Part shown: positions 42,267 through 54,685 of the stretch, one piece after another
Numbering within the stretch: position 1 is the stretch's first letter
How the letters are laid out: each line of letters begins with the position of its first letter
Assembly: GCA_950022295.1 (NCBI GenBank)
Contig: OX465595.1
Span: 226,885,770 to 226,949,769 of the forward strand
From: Bromus sterilis
Taxonomy: Eukaryota; Streptophyta; Magnoliopsida; Poales; Poaceae
DNA length: 64,000 bases
Direction of reading: 5' to 3'
Notes under the pieces: model-generated
What the model saw: the letters and a program-made list of their open reading frames with translations, nothing else
Told to the model about the DNA's origin: nothing
Database searches by the model: none
Made by a program: the position numbers and the translations under genes

Positions 42267-43894
42267 TGATGGCTTCTCGCCCCCTTCGTTGGTTACCCCA
42301 AGTGGAGGGTTGAGATGTAGTGTAGTAGCAGTTTTCCCTCGGTGAAGATACCAAGGTTTGTCTCCAGCAGGACTCTAGAGATGATAAGTAGGTGTCAGCG
42401 GCGCAACTGACGCGGACCTGCACACAGACACAGATAACTTTGTTCCCAACGAAGTTCAGAGAGGTTGTCAATCTCTCCGGTCTTTTTGTTTACAAAGGAT
42501 AAAACGCAAGGGATAATAATAGCAACTTGAAAGTAAATGCAGAAAAGTAAATATAGCGTGGAAACAGTGATAAGGATATGGACCGGGATACGTGATGTTC
42601 GCTAGTGATGTCTCTCTCCCAAAAGACGATAAAATTGCTATGCGAGGTAAACAAATTACAGAAAGGCAATTGACAGGATTATGAACGCACCACAATGCTA
42701 ATTATGCTGCAAAATAAAGGAAGAGGTTCAAAAGCACAGGCAGTACGCCAAGGTAAGTAGACCGAAATCCATCTGCATCTACTACTAATCATCCACCTTG
42801 AGATATTTATCAAGAACATCTCGCTGGTATTAAGTTGCGAGCCCCACCCAAAGTGTAAACCCAAAGCAACAGACAACTACATTAAAAAGAACTCTGCGTA
42901 AACTAAACAATCCTTGTGACCGCGGTCACAAGCACCGTTGTTTTCCCCCTTGTGGCGACAACACATCCCCTAGACTCATGTTTCTGTCACTCAAGCGTGT
43001 CATCGGGGGGCATGAACCCACAATCTAGCACAACGCTCCCTTTTGGAGTCACTACCTACTACTTGGCCAAAGCAATAAACAACAACGGGGAACATGCAAG
43101 AATTACTTAGGAACAAAAATATAAGAGATAAAAACCAAATATATTACTCAATCACAATCTGAACATAATCTCATAATCCATCAGATCCTATCAAACTCAA
43201 CATAGCAATAGCAGAAATATTACAAAGGTGCCTCGATCATGTTGGTCAGCTCACGAGGTCTAAACAATGAAGATCGAAGAGGGGAGGAGAACATCACATA
43301 GCTACTGATCACGGACCCATGGTCCAAGGAAAACTACTCACGAGACATCCGGGGAGCATCCATGGTGGAGAGGAGACTCCCGGAGGTCAATCCTCCCTCC
43401 GTCAGGGTGCCGGGAAGAGGTCTTTTGGTGCTCCCGATCTTCGGAAGTGCGGCGGCGGCGGAACAGAGGCGAGTTCGCAGAATAGGGTTCTCCTTCTGGT
43501 GTTTTCCCGTGACAGGGGATAAATAGGCGAAAGGGGGCAGCCAGAGGTGGGCCAGGGGCCCCAGGCGCGCCCCTGGCGCGGCCAGGGGTGGGGCCGCGCT
43601 GGGTGGCCGCCTGGTCCCCCCTGGCTCCCCTCTGGCCCCTCCCGGGCTCTTCTCGAAGCTTCCGTCACGCTGATTTTTTATCTGAATTTTCCCGAATTTT
43701 TCTGGCACTTTTTATATGGGGGAAAACTGAAATAGAAAAACAGCAGAAAACAGGAACTGGCACTGGGGTGCACTGAGTTAATAGGTTAGTACAAATATGA
43801 TCAAAAATGTATGAAAGTGTATCTAGATCATAGCAATATCACACAAAACATGCATGGAGCAAGCAGAAATTATAGATACGTTTTGGACGTATCA
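42267..43894 (-). repeat. 3' LTR of Athila-type element
   Basis: On the plus strand it runs from TGATGGCTTCTCGCCCCC to TTTTGGACGTATCA. It differs from the other LTR by scattered substitutions and by about 34 bp in a GC-rich stretch (43560-43625, GGCGCGGCCAGGGGTGGGG region). Confidence 0.88.
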
Positions 43895-43912
43895 ACATCC
43901 CCAAGCTTAATT
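43895..43912 (-). promoter_or_regulatory. Polypurine tract of Athila-type element
   Basis: On the minus strand TTAAGCTTGGGGATGT directly precedes LTR start TGATACGTCC. Confidence 0.75.
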
Positions 43913-46730
43913 CCTGCTCGTCCTTGAGTAGGTAAATGATAACAACATAATTTCTGTGGTGACATGCTAGCAACCATATAAGAACTTTGAAAATTAAAGC
44001 AATCAAGGTCAGAGATTCAATTCAAGTCATAACATGCAAGAGTCTATATAAGCATTGAAACAAGTAACAAAAGAACATTAGGTGCAAGAGCTTTCGCTGT
44101 CCGTGACTCGAATGTCTCCAAATGGTGTTTGCGTGCAAGAAGGGGGATAGGGAATACGAGAAAAAAGTATTTTTGTGTTGAGAACTCAACTACTAAAGTT
44201 TCACACTTGGTCTTCTTTGGAATCTTATCTTGACTCGTCCCCAGACCACTAGCTAGGTACAAGTCAATTTGATCCACTCCTTTTCGATATTTCGAGCACT
44301 CATGCAATGGATGAGCGTAAGCACGAGAGTTTCCACTTAGGATGGCAAAGAGAGAAATATGGTGGAGGAGGAAGACAAAAAGGATGAGAAAGGCTCACAT
44401 CAATGAGGATAATCATAGGCAAGAGATGCCAAATGATAGATATGATGTGAGGAGTAGGGATTGCCATGCAACGGATGCACATACGAGCTAGGAAGCTCTC
44501 CAATGGAACTAGTGGGGGTGCATCTAACTTGCTCGCTCATGAAGACCTAGAGATCTTTTGAGGAGGCTCATCCTTGGAATATGCAAGCCAAGTTCTATAG
44601 TGTGAAGGTCCCCACATAGCTATATGCATAAAGATCATCTCTATGGAGTACAAAGATATAAAGGGAGTACTAGTGTGGATCTCTCAAAAGGATAGTAGTG
44701 TTTCCCCTTTCTCTATTTTTATTTCCTTTTCTCTTTTCTCTATTTTTTTGTATTTTTTGGTGGCCTCAATGGCTCTTTCTATTTAACTCTCATTTGTCCT
44801 CTTTGGGATCTTTTAATGTGTCCACTTTGGGATCTTTTCCTCACTTAAGGGCAACACTCTATTTTACAAGAGGGTAAAGGAGATCTTTCACACTTTACAA
44901 GGTACTCAAAATCATAAAGAAGATGTAACTATCATGATGTATGCAATGTATGCCGCTGCCAGTGTAGCAGGAACATGTATGACATGAAGATCAAGTCATG
45001 AAGAGGTGGAAGTTGCATGGCAATGTAACTCGGAAAGGCTATGGAAATGCCTTGATAGGTAGGTATGGTGGCTGTTTTGAGGAAAGTTATAAGGAGGCTT
45101 ATGATGATAGAGCGTATCATGCCAAGGGTTTGGATGTACCGGCGAAGGTGGACACCAACTCTCGGAGTGAGAAGAAGGCAATGCACGGCACGGGAAAGGC
45201 TAGCAAAATATGGGAAGGTGGAAGTGCCAACTCTCAATACTTACATTAGTCCGAAGAACTCATGCACTTATTATCGGTAACTCTCAATCTAATAAGGAGG
45301 TTCACAAAGAGACAAGTACCCCGAGGAGGAGTGTATGGGGTTTTGGTTATCCTTGCGCATGCTCGACTCATGGTATGTGAGTGTACTCTAATATTCGACT
45401 CCTCAGAAGATTAGTGATCTATCTAGTAGCTAGATTTCTCAACTAGTTTTGTAGGTTTTTAAAATAAACACGGATTGCCCAAAATACGACACCTATCACT
45501 AATAGGAAAGAGCTCTTGACACCAAAAGTTCAAACATTACTCACATCAATACCTCAAAACTATTGCAAGCTACTACTAAAATTAAATAGCAACCTCAATT
45601 ACCTACTTTCAAGACAAGACACAACTCAGTGCAACAACCAACTCTCTTTAACAAGATAAACATGAAAACTAAAAAGAGTTCCAGCAACAAACTAAACAAA
45701 ATCCAAGGCTCTTGCTAAAGACAAACTAAGACTAAACATGGCAGTAGCTATGAAAAAGATAAAGAACACACAACAGCAAGAAGATAGGCATGAAGAATCC
45801 TATGATGTGTTCTAGATTTTTAAAGTGGAGCGTGTTTCTCTCCCACACAAAGTAAGACAGGACCTAACTTGTTATGAACAGCAAGCAAAGCTAAACAAAC
45901 TAAAAATAAAACCTAAGAGCGAGACGCTCCAAGCATAGCACATAACGCATGAAGTGATAAAAATATAGTGAGACGAAGGACGAACTGATGATTGTTGATG
46001 GAGAAGGGGATGCACGGGGGAATCCCCAAGCTTAGATGCTTGAGTCTCCTTGAGTATTTATTGGGGATGCATGGGGGCATTCCCAAGGTTGAGCGCTTGA
46101 CACTCCTGGATCTTCTTTCATCATCTTCCATCGCACACTTGAAAACTCCCTTCATACATAACTCATCATAAGCTGATTAGAGAGGTTAGTACCCTTAATA
46201 AATAATTTTTCTCCACTGGATATAAATATATTATTGAAGAGCTGCTGTTTCTCAAGAGTGCCAAAAAGTTTTTGCAAAGAAAAAGCAAGCTTAAGGTTTG
46301 GAAAAGTTAGGAAAGACAAAACGTGGCAGAATCTGTGAAAAACAGAACATCAGGTAGTAAAGAATTTTTTAGGGGTACTTCTGCAACTCAAATCAAAAAA
46401 TTCAGAACATACGGAAGTTTCGTAATTGTATAGAGCATACTGTATAAAAAATTCAGCTCAAAAAGATGAACTGGGATTTTTGTGGAATTTTTCTGGTCAC
46501 GAGGACAGAATCTGTTTTCTGGACAGCATGTCACAACTTTTACTTCCCTTGCCGTAAGAGGCTATAACTTGGCACAAAGCTGGAAAATAAAGATACAATG
46601 ATGTTGCTACAGAAGTAACAATCATCAAGACACAACAAAAGCAAAAAGAAAAAAAACCTAAATTCGTTGCGGGCTGCCTCCCGAAAGCACTTCTTTAAAG
46701 CCATTAGCTAGGCTTAATGCAAAAGAAGAA
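43913..46730 (-). other. Non-coding 3' region of the Athila-type element
   Basis: This is 2.8 kb between protease and polypurine tract, where autonomous relatives keep pol and an env-like region. Frames on both strands are short and I recognise no domain. The sequence type (GTTGCGGGCTGCCTCCCG.AAGC block at about 46665) is widespread in Triticeae Athila-type elements, suggesting a family-wide loss of pol rather than a local deletion. Confidence 0.55.
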
Positions 46731-48767
46731 TCAAGTTTTATCAAGAGAAAGAGAATAACTAGCCTGAGTAACGGACTCAAAAGGTAACTTGATTTTCTTT
46801 CTAGGGAAGTGTTCCATCCTCTTTTTAAATGGGAATTGGAATTTTATATTCCCCTCTTTCATGTCAATAGCTGCACCAACAGTGCGAAGAAAAGGACGTC
46901 CCAAAATAATTGGACATAAAGGTTCACACTCTATATCCATAACAATAAAATCAACGGGAACATAGTTGTCATTGACAATGATAAGAACATCGTCGATCTT
47001 CCCTAAAGGTTTCTTTACGGAAGAATCAACAAGACGAACACCAAAAGAACAAGGCTCAAAAGGTTTCAATTCAAACAAATCAAATATTCTTTTGGGCATA
47101 ACGGAGGTACTAGCTCCAACATCACATAAAGCATAGCAAGAGAAGTTATTTAATTTAATTTTGATCATAGGGTCGCAACCATCCTCTAGCTTCCTAGGTA
47201 TGGAGGCTTCTACTCTAATATTCTCCTCCCTAGCTTTGATGAGAGCATTTGTGATATGCTCCGTGAAGGCAAGATTAAGTGTGCTAGTGTGGGGGTCTCT
47301 AGACATTTTGTGTAGTAAACTGATAACTTCTGAGAGGGTACAGCTATCAAAATCAATATCACTACTATCAAAGGTGGTAGTAGTGTCATCTAGGCTCACT
47401 TGTTTGAAACCCTCTATGTTCATAGGAGTTTCTTTATCTATGGTTGAGGTATTAGCATCACCATTAATAGGTCCAACGGGACTAGGAGTGCATTGGCTGC
47501 TAATAGTTTGAGTGTCCTCAACAATTTGGATAGTGGAAACTTTGTGGTGTGTAGGAAGGCTCTTAATTCTATCCTCTTCCTCTTTTTCTCTAGCCCATCT
47601 TTCTTTAAGTTTAGCCATCATCCTAATGTTTTCATTGATTTGTAACTGGATAACATTAATAGGAGTGGCCTTATTCTCCTCAAGGGGGGAGGTTCTAATT
47701 TTGAGCATCTCAATATCAAGGGCTAAGCTTTCTACCTTCAAAGAGAGATTATCTATTTTAGATAATTTCTCTTCTACATTTTTGTTGAAGGCTTTTTGGG
47801 TAGTGATAAAGTCTCTAAGCATGCTTTCTAATTCAGAAGAGGGGTTCTTGTTGCTAGGGTAGGTGTTGTTGTTCCCATAGTTGGATGGAAACGGTCTAGG
47901 ATTGCTAGAAAAATTTCCCCTATAAGCATTGTTGTTGAAGTTGTTTCTAGCAATAAATTTCACATCTACTTGTTCTTGAGCAACAAAAGAATTTAAAGGA
48001 ACATCATGAGGATCAATAGAGGGTTGCTTGGTAAGTAGAGACATAATTAAGTCAACTTTTTAATTGAGGGAGGTAATTTCCTCGACAGAATTTACCTTCC
48101 TACCTGTTGGAGCGCGTTCGGTGTGCCATTGGGAATAATTGGTCATCATTTCATTGAGAAGCTTCGTGGCAGCACCAAGTGTAGTTGACATAAAGGTTCC
48201 TCCCGCGGCCGAATCTAACAGGTTCTGCGAGGTAAAGTTCAAGCCTGCATAAAAAGTCTGGATAACCATCCGGGTAGTCAAACCATGTGTAGGGTATTTC
48301 TTAACAAGAGATTTCATTCGTTCCCAAGCTTGGGCAACGTGTTCATTATCCAATTGCTTAAAATTCATAATACTACTCCTCAATTGGATAATCTTAGCAG
48401 GAGGGTAGTACTTCCCTATAAAAGAATATTTACACTTATCCCAAGAATCTATGCTATTTCTAGGCAAAGATTGAAACCAGATTTTAGCATCTCCCCTTAA
48501 AGAGAAAGGAAAGAGCTTGAGCTTAACAACATTACCTTCTACTTCTTTATACTTTTGCATATCACATAATTCAACAAAATTATTCAAGTGTAAAGCAGCA
48601 TCATCTCCAGCACCATAGAATTGATCTCTCATAACAAGGTTTAGCAAAGCAGGTTTAATTTCATAAGAGGTAGATGAAGTGGCAGGTGTGGCAATGGGAG
48701 TGCAGATAAAGTCTTGGTTGTTGTGACTAGTGAAGTCACACAACTTGGTGTTTTCAGTGGAACCCAT
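46731..48767 (-). pseudogene. Athila-type gag-protease with one in-frame stop
   Basis: One frame of about 679 codons codes for the capsid and protease. The first 235 residues hold the capsid core (LHLNNFVELCDMQKY, LFPFSLRGDAKIWFQSLP, WDKCKYSFIGKYYPP). A single TAA at 48060-48062 interrupts the frame, and six codons later MSLLTKQPS starts the second part (48044-46731). That part has an Asn-rich segment (NNFNNNAYRG), a coiled-coil-like Lys/Glu stretch, and a retroviral-type aspartic protease (YALCDVGASTSVMP, then PIILGRPFLRT). No pol follows. The stop probably arose from Glu to TAA. Readthrough cannot be excluded, but there is no supporting context. Confidence 0.85.
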
Positions 48768-48900
48768 AGTAGCAGCAAGTGTGGCAGATTTTTTTGTAGT
48801 TTTTGATAAAAGACACGAAGATAAAAACTGAAAGATAAACTAACAAGACTAAAAAACAAAGGTAAAGGGTAGTGTGCAACTCCCCTATCTTAGCACTTGG

Positions 48901-48920
48901 AGTCCCCGGCAACGGCGCCA
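48901..48920 (-). promoter_or_regulatory. Primer-binding site (tRNA-Asp)
   Basis: On the minus strand TGGCGCCGTTGCCGGGGACT follows the LTR end after a short spacer. It is characteristic of Athila-lineage elements. Confidence 0.88.
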
Positions 48921-48932
48921 GAAAACTTTGCT

Positions 48933-50526
48933 TGATGGCTTCTCGCCCCCTTCGTTGGTTACCCCAAGTGGAGGGTTGAGATGTAGTGCAGCAGCAGTTT
49001 TCCCTCGGTGAAGATACCAAGGTTTGTCTCCAGCAGGACTCCAGAGATGATAAGTAGGTGTCAGCGGCGCAACTGACGCGGACCTGCACACAGACACAGA
49101 TAACTTTGTTCCCGACGAAGTTCAGAGAGGTTGTCAATCTCTCCGGTCTTGTTGTTTACAAAGGATAAAACGCAAGGGATAATAATAGCAACTTCAAAGT
49201 AAATTCAGAAAAGTAAATATAGTGTGGAAACAGTGATAAGGATATGGACCGGGATACGTTATGTTCGCTAGTGATGTCTCTCTCCCAAAAGACGATAAAA
49301 TTGCTATGCGAGGTAAACAAATTACAGAAAGGGAATTGACAGGATTATGAACGCACCGCAATGCTAATTATGCTGCAAAAGAAAGGAAGAGGTTCAAAGT
49401 CACAGGCAGTACGCCAAGGTAAGTAGACCGAAATCCATCTGCATCTACTACTAATCATCCACCTTGAGATATCTATCCAGAACATCTCGCTGGTATTAAG
49501 TTGCGAGCCCCACCCAAAGTGTAAACCCAAAGCAACAGACAATTGCATTAAAAAGAACTCTGTGTAAAGTAAACAATCCTTGTGACCGCGGTCACAAGCA
49601 CCGTTGTTTTCCCCCTTGTGGCAACAGCACATCCCCTAGACTCATCTTTCTGTCACTCAAGCGTGTCATCGGGGGGCATGCACCCACAATCTAGCACAAC
49701 GCTCCCTCTTGGAGTCACTACCTACTACTTGGCCAAAGCAATAAACAACAACGGGGAACATGCAAGAATTACTTAGGAACAAAAATATAAGAGATAAAAA
49801 CAAAATATATTACTCAATCACAATCTGAACATAATCTCATAATCCATCAGATCCTATCAAACTCAACATAGCAATAGCAGAAATATTACAAAGGTGCCTC
49901 GATCATGTTGGGCAGATCACGAGGTCTAAACAATGAAGATCAAAGAGGGGAGGAGAACATCACATAGCTACTGATCACGGACCCATGGTCCAAGGAAAAC
50001 TACTCACGAGACATCCGGGGAGCAGCCATGGTGGAGAGGAGACTCCCGGAGGTCAATCCTCCCTCCGGCAGGGTGCCGGGAAGAGGTCTTCTGGTGCTCC
50101 CGATCTTCGGAAGCGCGGCAGCGGCGGAACATAGGCGAGTTCGTGGAATAGGGTTCTCCTTCTGGTGTTTTCCCGTGACGGGGGATAAATAGGCAAAAGG
50201 GGGCAGCCAAAGGTGGGCCAGAGGCCCCAGGCGCCCCCCTGGCGCGGGCCCCCTTGGCCCCCTCTGGCCCCTCCCAGGCTCTTCTCGAAGCTTTCGTCAC
50301 GCTGGTTTTTTATCTGAATTTTCCCGAATTTTTCTGGCACTTTTTATATGGGGGAAAACTGAAATAGAAAAACAGCAGAAAACAGGAACTGGCACTGGGG
50401 AGCACTGAGTTAATAGGTTAGTCCAAATATGATAAAAAATGTATGAAAGTGTATCTAGATCATGGCAATATCACACAAAACATGCATGGAGCAAGCAGAA
50501 ATTATAGATACGTTTTGGACGTATCA
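48933..50526 (-). repeat. 5' LTR of Athila-type element
   Basis: Direct copy of 42267-43894 bordered by the tRNA-Asp primer-binding site on one side and TSD GTATT on the other. Confidence 0.88.
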
Positions 50527-53279
50527 GTATTATGATTCACAAAAATAATCTATTGTCCAAATTAAAATATAGCAGAAAGGAAAGGCTTAACAAAAAAAAA
50601 AATATATTAAAAACCGCCCATGGGCAACCACCCCCCAAGCCGGCCCACTCCCTCTTCTGATTTTTAACCCCCCCACCTGTCGTCAACACCCGAGCCGACC
50701 CCTCCTTCTCTCGCATGACGCCCACCCCGAACCCCCTCCATCTTGCTCATCTCTCCCCTCACACCGACCCCCTCCCGTTCCAGATCAAGGCACCGGCGCC
50801 CCCCTCCCTCCGGCCGCACCCGGTTCCCAGCGCCGGCTGCCTCCCGTGCCCCCCCCCACGGCGCCTCCTCGAGCTCGCCCCGCCTCCAACACCCGCGACG
50901 ACGCCCCCTCCTCCCGCGGGCACAGCAACCCTTGCCGCCGGGCTCGAGCTCGCCCCGCGCCGCCGCGATGGCCATTGTGGCTCCGGCGCCACCGGCCACC
51001 TCCACGCCGATACCTCACGCCTGCTGCCCCCTCCGCCGCGACGCCCCCCCTCCACGGCTACTGCCGGGCCGGCCATGCCCGACCTGGTCACCGATGCCTC
51101 GCTGGACTGCTCCGCCCTGCCGCAGCCGCAACCGTCGCCGTCCCCGCCCGCTGAGAGAACCCCCCTCTCGCCCTGACACCACACATCGCCGCCGGGGTCA
51201 CCGCTCCATGCACACCACGCCATCCCCTGGCCGCACGCCCGCGCTCTTGCCGCGCTCACCGTTGCGTGGCCACGCTCTGGCCGCGCTGAGCGCACGACAT
51301 GGCCGTGGTCGGCCGCCTCTGGCCACGACCTGGGCACCACCCCGCGCCTTGTGCCGTTGGGTACTTCTAAACTTTGTTGTGCTGCTGTCGCTGATGGATG
51401 TCCCCCGATGTGATGCGTTGTTTGCTGTTGTAACTGAACTTGCTAGTGCTGCAACTGCACGACTTTGAGAGCAATAAAACATCAGCTAACCCAATACAAA
51501 AATAGCTAAAAATGGTGTGAATTTAAAGTAGATGTATCAAGCTTCAATTTGTTCCATTGGAGCAACTTCAGAAAATGCACGGATTAATCCCTACCAAATT
51601 TGCAAAATGCGGATTTATATTAAATCGCAAAACGAAGTTGACCCGATGGCCAATTTGGTGCTATGGATGAACTTGATGTAGGTATCTGTCATGCCATCGA
51701 AGTACATGGCATGATTGTACAAATGTTATAGCGCAAAACACGTGTTGGATGCATCTCCATCTGAGCTACAGATCAACGACAATCATCAGACGAACCTTGC
51801 ATCTCTTAACAATTCTGAGAATTAACGTCGGGCAACACTTTTTCGGCTAGGTTTTAATTGAGTAGATGAACCCTAACCTAAATACCATCCATACCGAATT
51901 CGAGATCACGGACAACTGATGCAGGTTATGTTGGGCAAAAATTCATCGGAGGAGTAGAACCCTAAATCGTAACCTTTCGAATGTGCTAATGGATGATTAA
52001 CACCGCAAAATCCCAGACTTAGGAAAATTTCGGTGGAACCCAATGAGACAATGACAAGTTGGCCCCACTTGCTATTAAATAAATATAAGGATTTATTTAA
52101 ATGCGAGAGTATGACATGTGGGTCCCATTTGTCAGGGTTGACCTAGTTAATTATACTGTTTTAGATATTGTTGAATTACTGAATAAAATAAATCCAGAAA
52201 TTGTTTTAAAATGAATAAAACTTTGAAATGGAATAACTTTTAAACTGTAAGTCGGATCAAAATATTTTTTACATCAAAATTGATCAGAAAAATATAAAAA
52301 ATACGACTACGCTACCCGCATACCCACCACACCCCTCTAACATACCGAACGTGGAACATTTCCCCTCCGGTTCATCTGTTTGTCAGACGCCCGGTGCCGG
52401 TAAAACTATCCGGATGAATTTGTTCTGAACATGAAAGTTGCTCGTAATGGATCAACGAACACGGATACACTATCCACATGTCTATCAGATGTCTCTAACA
52501 CTGCAGACATGGAACCTTCCCCCTCTGGATCATCTGTCCGGTAATCAACCGGTACTGATGATGTTTGGAAACGTAGTAGAATTCAAAATTTTGTGCCTAC
52601 ATAACAAGCCCCAAGATCATCCAAGAAGATTGCATACAAGGTTTTAGGTCATGGCTCACCAACCGATGTAGCGGAAGTAGAGTTGGTGAAGCTCGTGGAC
52701 GTAGTGGAAGTAGATCTCGCAAGTTCTCCCACGAACAGTCCCTCGATTAATCCCACGAACAAGTCCCGCGATCTAGTCCCACGGACAAGTCCCATGAACA
52801 AGCTCCTCGAAGAAGGGTCGAAGGTACAACCCCTCCATTAGTATCCACACATCCCGTAGCAGCAATCCAGCAGCGCTCCGCCGTCCAGAGATGAACGCCA
52901 CCGAGAAAACTAGAGGGAGAAAACCCTAACGGATTCCGATCTAGAACAGTGTCTAAACCGGGGTCTAATTGTGGAGCAACGGGGTTTAGAGGAGGGAGGG
53001 TGGCGCATAGGCCTTGGGGACAAGTTGTGCTGCGCCCCCCACCCCTCCCCCACATTATATAGGTGGCCAAGAGGCCCTTGGGGCGCAATAAGGGGGGTGG
53101 TGAGTCCAACTTGGACTCCCAAACCTCCCAAACCTTCCCACCGGAAACCTGCCATATTGGAGAGTTGGACTTTCCACCTGGAGGGGGATTCCTTCCCCTT
53201 GGTGTGCCCCCACCCCTTGGCCGGCCAGGGCAGCCTAGGTGGCTTGCCCCCCAAGGCTAGGGGCGCAGGGGAGTGGGTG

Positions 53280-53660
53280 GTACTGTCCGGAACCTTCTGG
53301 AACCTTCCATGACCTTCTAGAAGCTTCCAGGACCTTCCGGGACATACCGGGACCGTTTCGGGACATTCCGGACACTTCTGGAGCACTTCCAGGACCTTCC
53401 GAGACCGTTCTCGGACGTTCCGGAGCCATCCGGATAGTTTCCAAGACCATCCGAGTTACAGTTTAAGCCACCGGATGACCGCGAAGGTTGTCGGGACGCC
53501 CAGCGATTATCCGGAAACTATTCCGGTTGATCCAGGACTTCCCCAGTACCATTCTCATATGTTCCGGAACCACCTGGGACTACTCCAGAGTGATCCGGAC
53601 ATAACCTTAAATACCCAGAACTACTTCTGGTGCCCTTATGAACAATTCCATAAAACTCCG
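53280..53660. repeat. Degenerate short-period repeat (ggaccttccgg) in copia LTR
   Basis: Units close to GGACCTTCCG or TTCCGGAAC recur with a period near 10 bp, and the copy in the other LTR is at 60445-60825. The reading frames across this region (Pro/Ser/Thr-rich) are artefacts of the repeat. Confidence 0.6.
53290..53327 (-). promoter_or_regulatory. Heat-shock-element array in copia LTR
   Basis: The sequence reads GAAccTTCtgGAAccTTC (53290-53307), four perfectly spaced alternating nGAAn modules, followed 7 bp later by TTCtaGAAgcTTC (53315-53327), three more. The array lies about 230-270 bp upstream of the minus-strand TATA box at 53055-53061. An identical array is at 60455-60492 in the other LTR. 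The sequence match is exact; function is inferred. Confidence 0.5.
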
Positions 53661-54685
53661 GAACTACTTCCGGTACCCGTATGAACTATTCTGCTTTGCT
53701 TCCACTAAACCTTCTACCATACTAGTATTCTAACAGACTACTGCTCGTTAAGTGTGTGACCCAATAGGTTCGGTATAATGCGGACATGACTCAGAACATC
53801 TTCCGGACATAGGTCAACAGCCTTTTGTCAACAGCCAATAATCAACAGCGGAGCCATGGACACCCATGTTGACTCCCACACATACACGAAGAAACTTCGA
53901 GTGAACCATTATGTTTAGTCATGTACCATTCCCTTTGCTTCGCGATATATGACAAAGTTAGAGGAGAGAAGTTTGGCACCCATGTGTAACAACTTTTGAA
54001 CACAAGCCACTCGTTATCCTCTTTGCTCGTTTGTCCCTTTTCTCGTTATCGTATTCCGGTATCCCCGTGACTGAATCACAATGCGTCTGGCCAGACTATA
54101 ATGGATACCGTCATACCGAGTGGGCCCGAAGTGAATATCTTCTTCATCGTGAAGGAGCAAATCCCATTCTTGAACTATCACAGTCACTAGCCACACCATC
54201 TGACATACCCAGAACTTATTTTACTACTTCCCATTTACGGGAGGATTCATCTAAGAACCAAAGCATGTCTTCCTGTGTGAAGCAACTCGATACTCTCATG
54301 GTCTAAGGAATTACGTATATGAAAACATTTCATGATATGACTTATAACGTAGTTACGATGTGATCTCTAAGTATATCATTCAATACTGGGGTCGGTTCAA
54401 CATCATTGTTCTGCTAACAATATGTTCCCATTGCTACTGACATCCTTGTTACAAGAACAATGTCCATGATTAAGAAAACGTAATCATCAGTTAGCACATG
54501 AGCTGGTCTTAGAGGCTAAACCAGGAACTCTTGGTGTTTACATTTCCACACATGCAAATGAGTTTTCTTCTGAATCTCACTGTCAGGGTCATTGCAATTA
54601 TAGCACAGAAATATAAACATTAATTACGAACGTGGAAATATATATAATAACATTTTATTATTGCCTCTAGGGCATATTTCCAACA

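Larger units (their letters stand above)
42267..50526 (-). mobile_element. Complete Athila-type gypsy element without pol, TSD GTATT
   Basis: The element is 8260 bp with TSD GTATT at 42262-42266 and 50527-50531. LTRs are 1628 bp (42267-43894) and 1594 bp (48933-50526); on the minus strand they start TGATACGTCC and end AGAAGCCATCA. The primer-binding site TGGCGCCGTTGCCGGGGA (tRNA-Asp) and the polypurine tract AAGCTTGGGGATG define the Athila/Sabrina/Fatima-like group. Only gag and protease are encoded. The remaining 2.8 kb (43895-46730) has no RT, RNase H or integrase, so the element must depend on enzymes from another element. Confidence 0.9.
52562..54685 (-). repeat. 3' LTR of BARE/Angela-type copia
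   Basis: 2124 bp, near-identical to 59727-61850. The terminal base run TGTTTGG on the plus strand has one change from TGTTGGG. It contains a TATATAA box (53055-53061, minus), perfect heat-shock-element arrays (53290-53327) and a degenerate TTCCGGGACC-type repeat (53280-53660). Confidence 0.9.

Noticed and set aside
50664..51482. Frames up to 241 aa on both strands
   Set aside because: They lie in the GC-rich block of the second long LTR, with low-complexity Pro/Arg/Ala content and no recognisable domain.
52910..53386. 158 aa ORF duplicated at 60075-60551
   Set aside because: Both copies are in the copia LTRs and reflect the short-period TTCCGG repeat and LTR identity, not a conserved gene pair.
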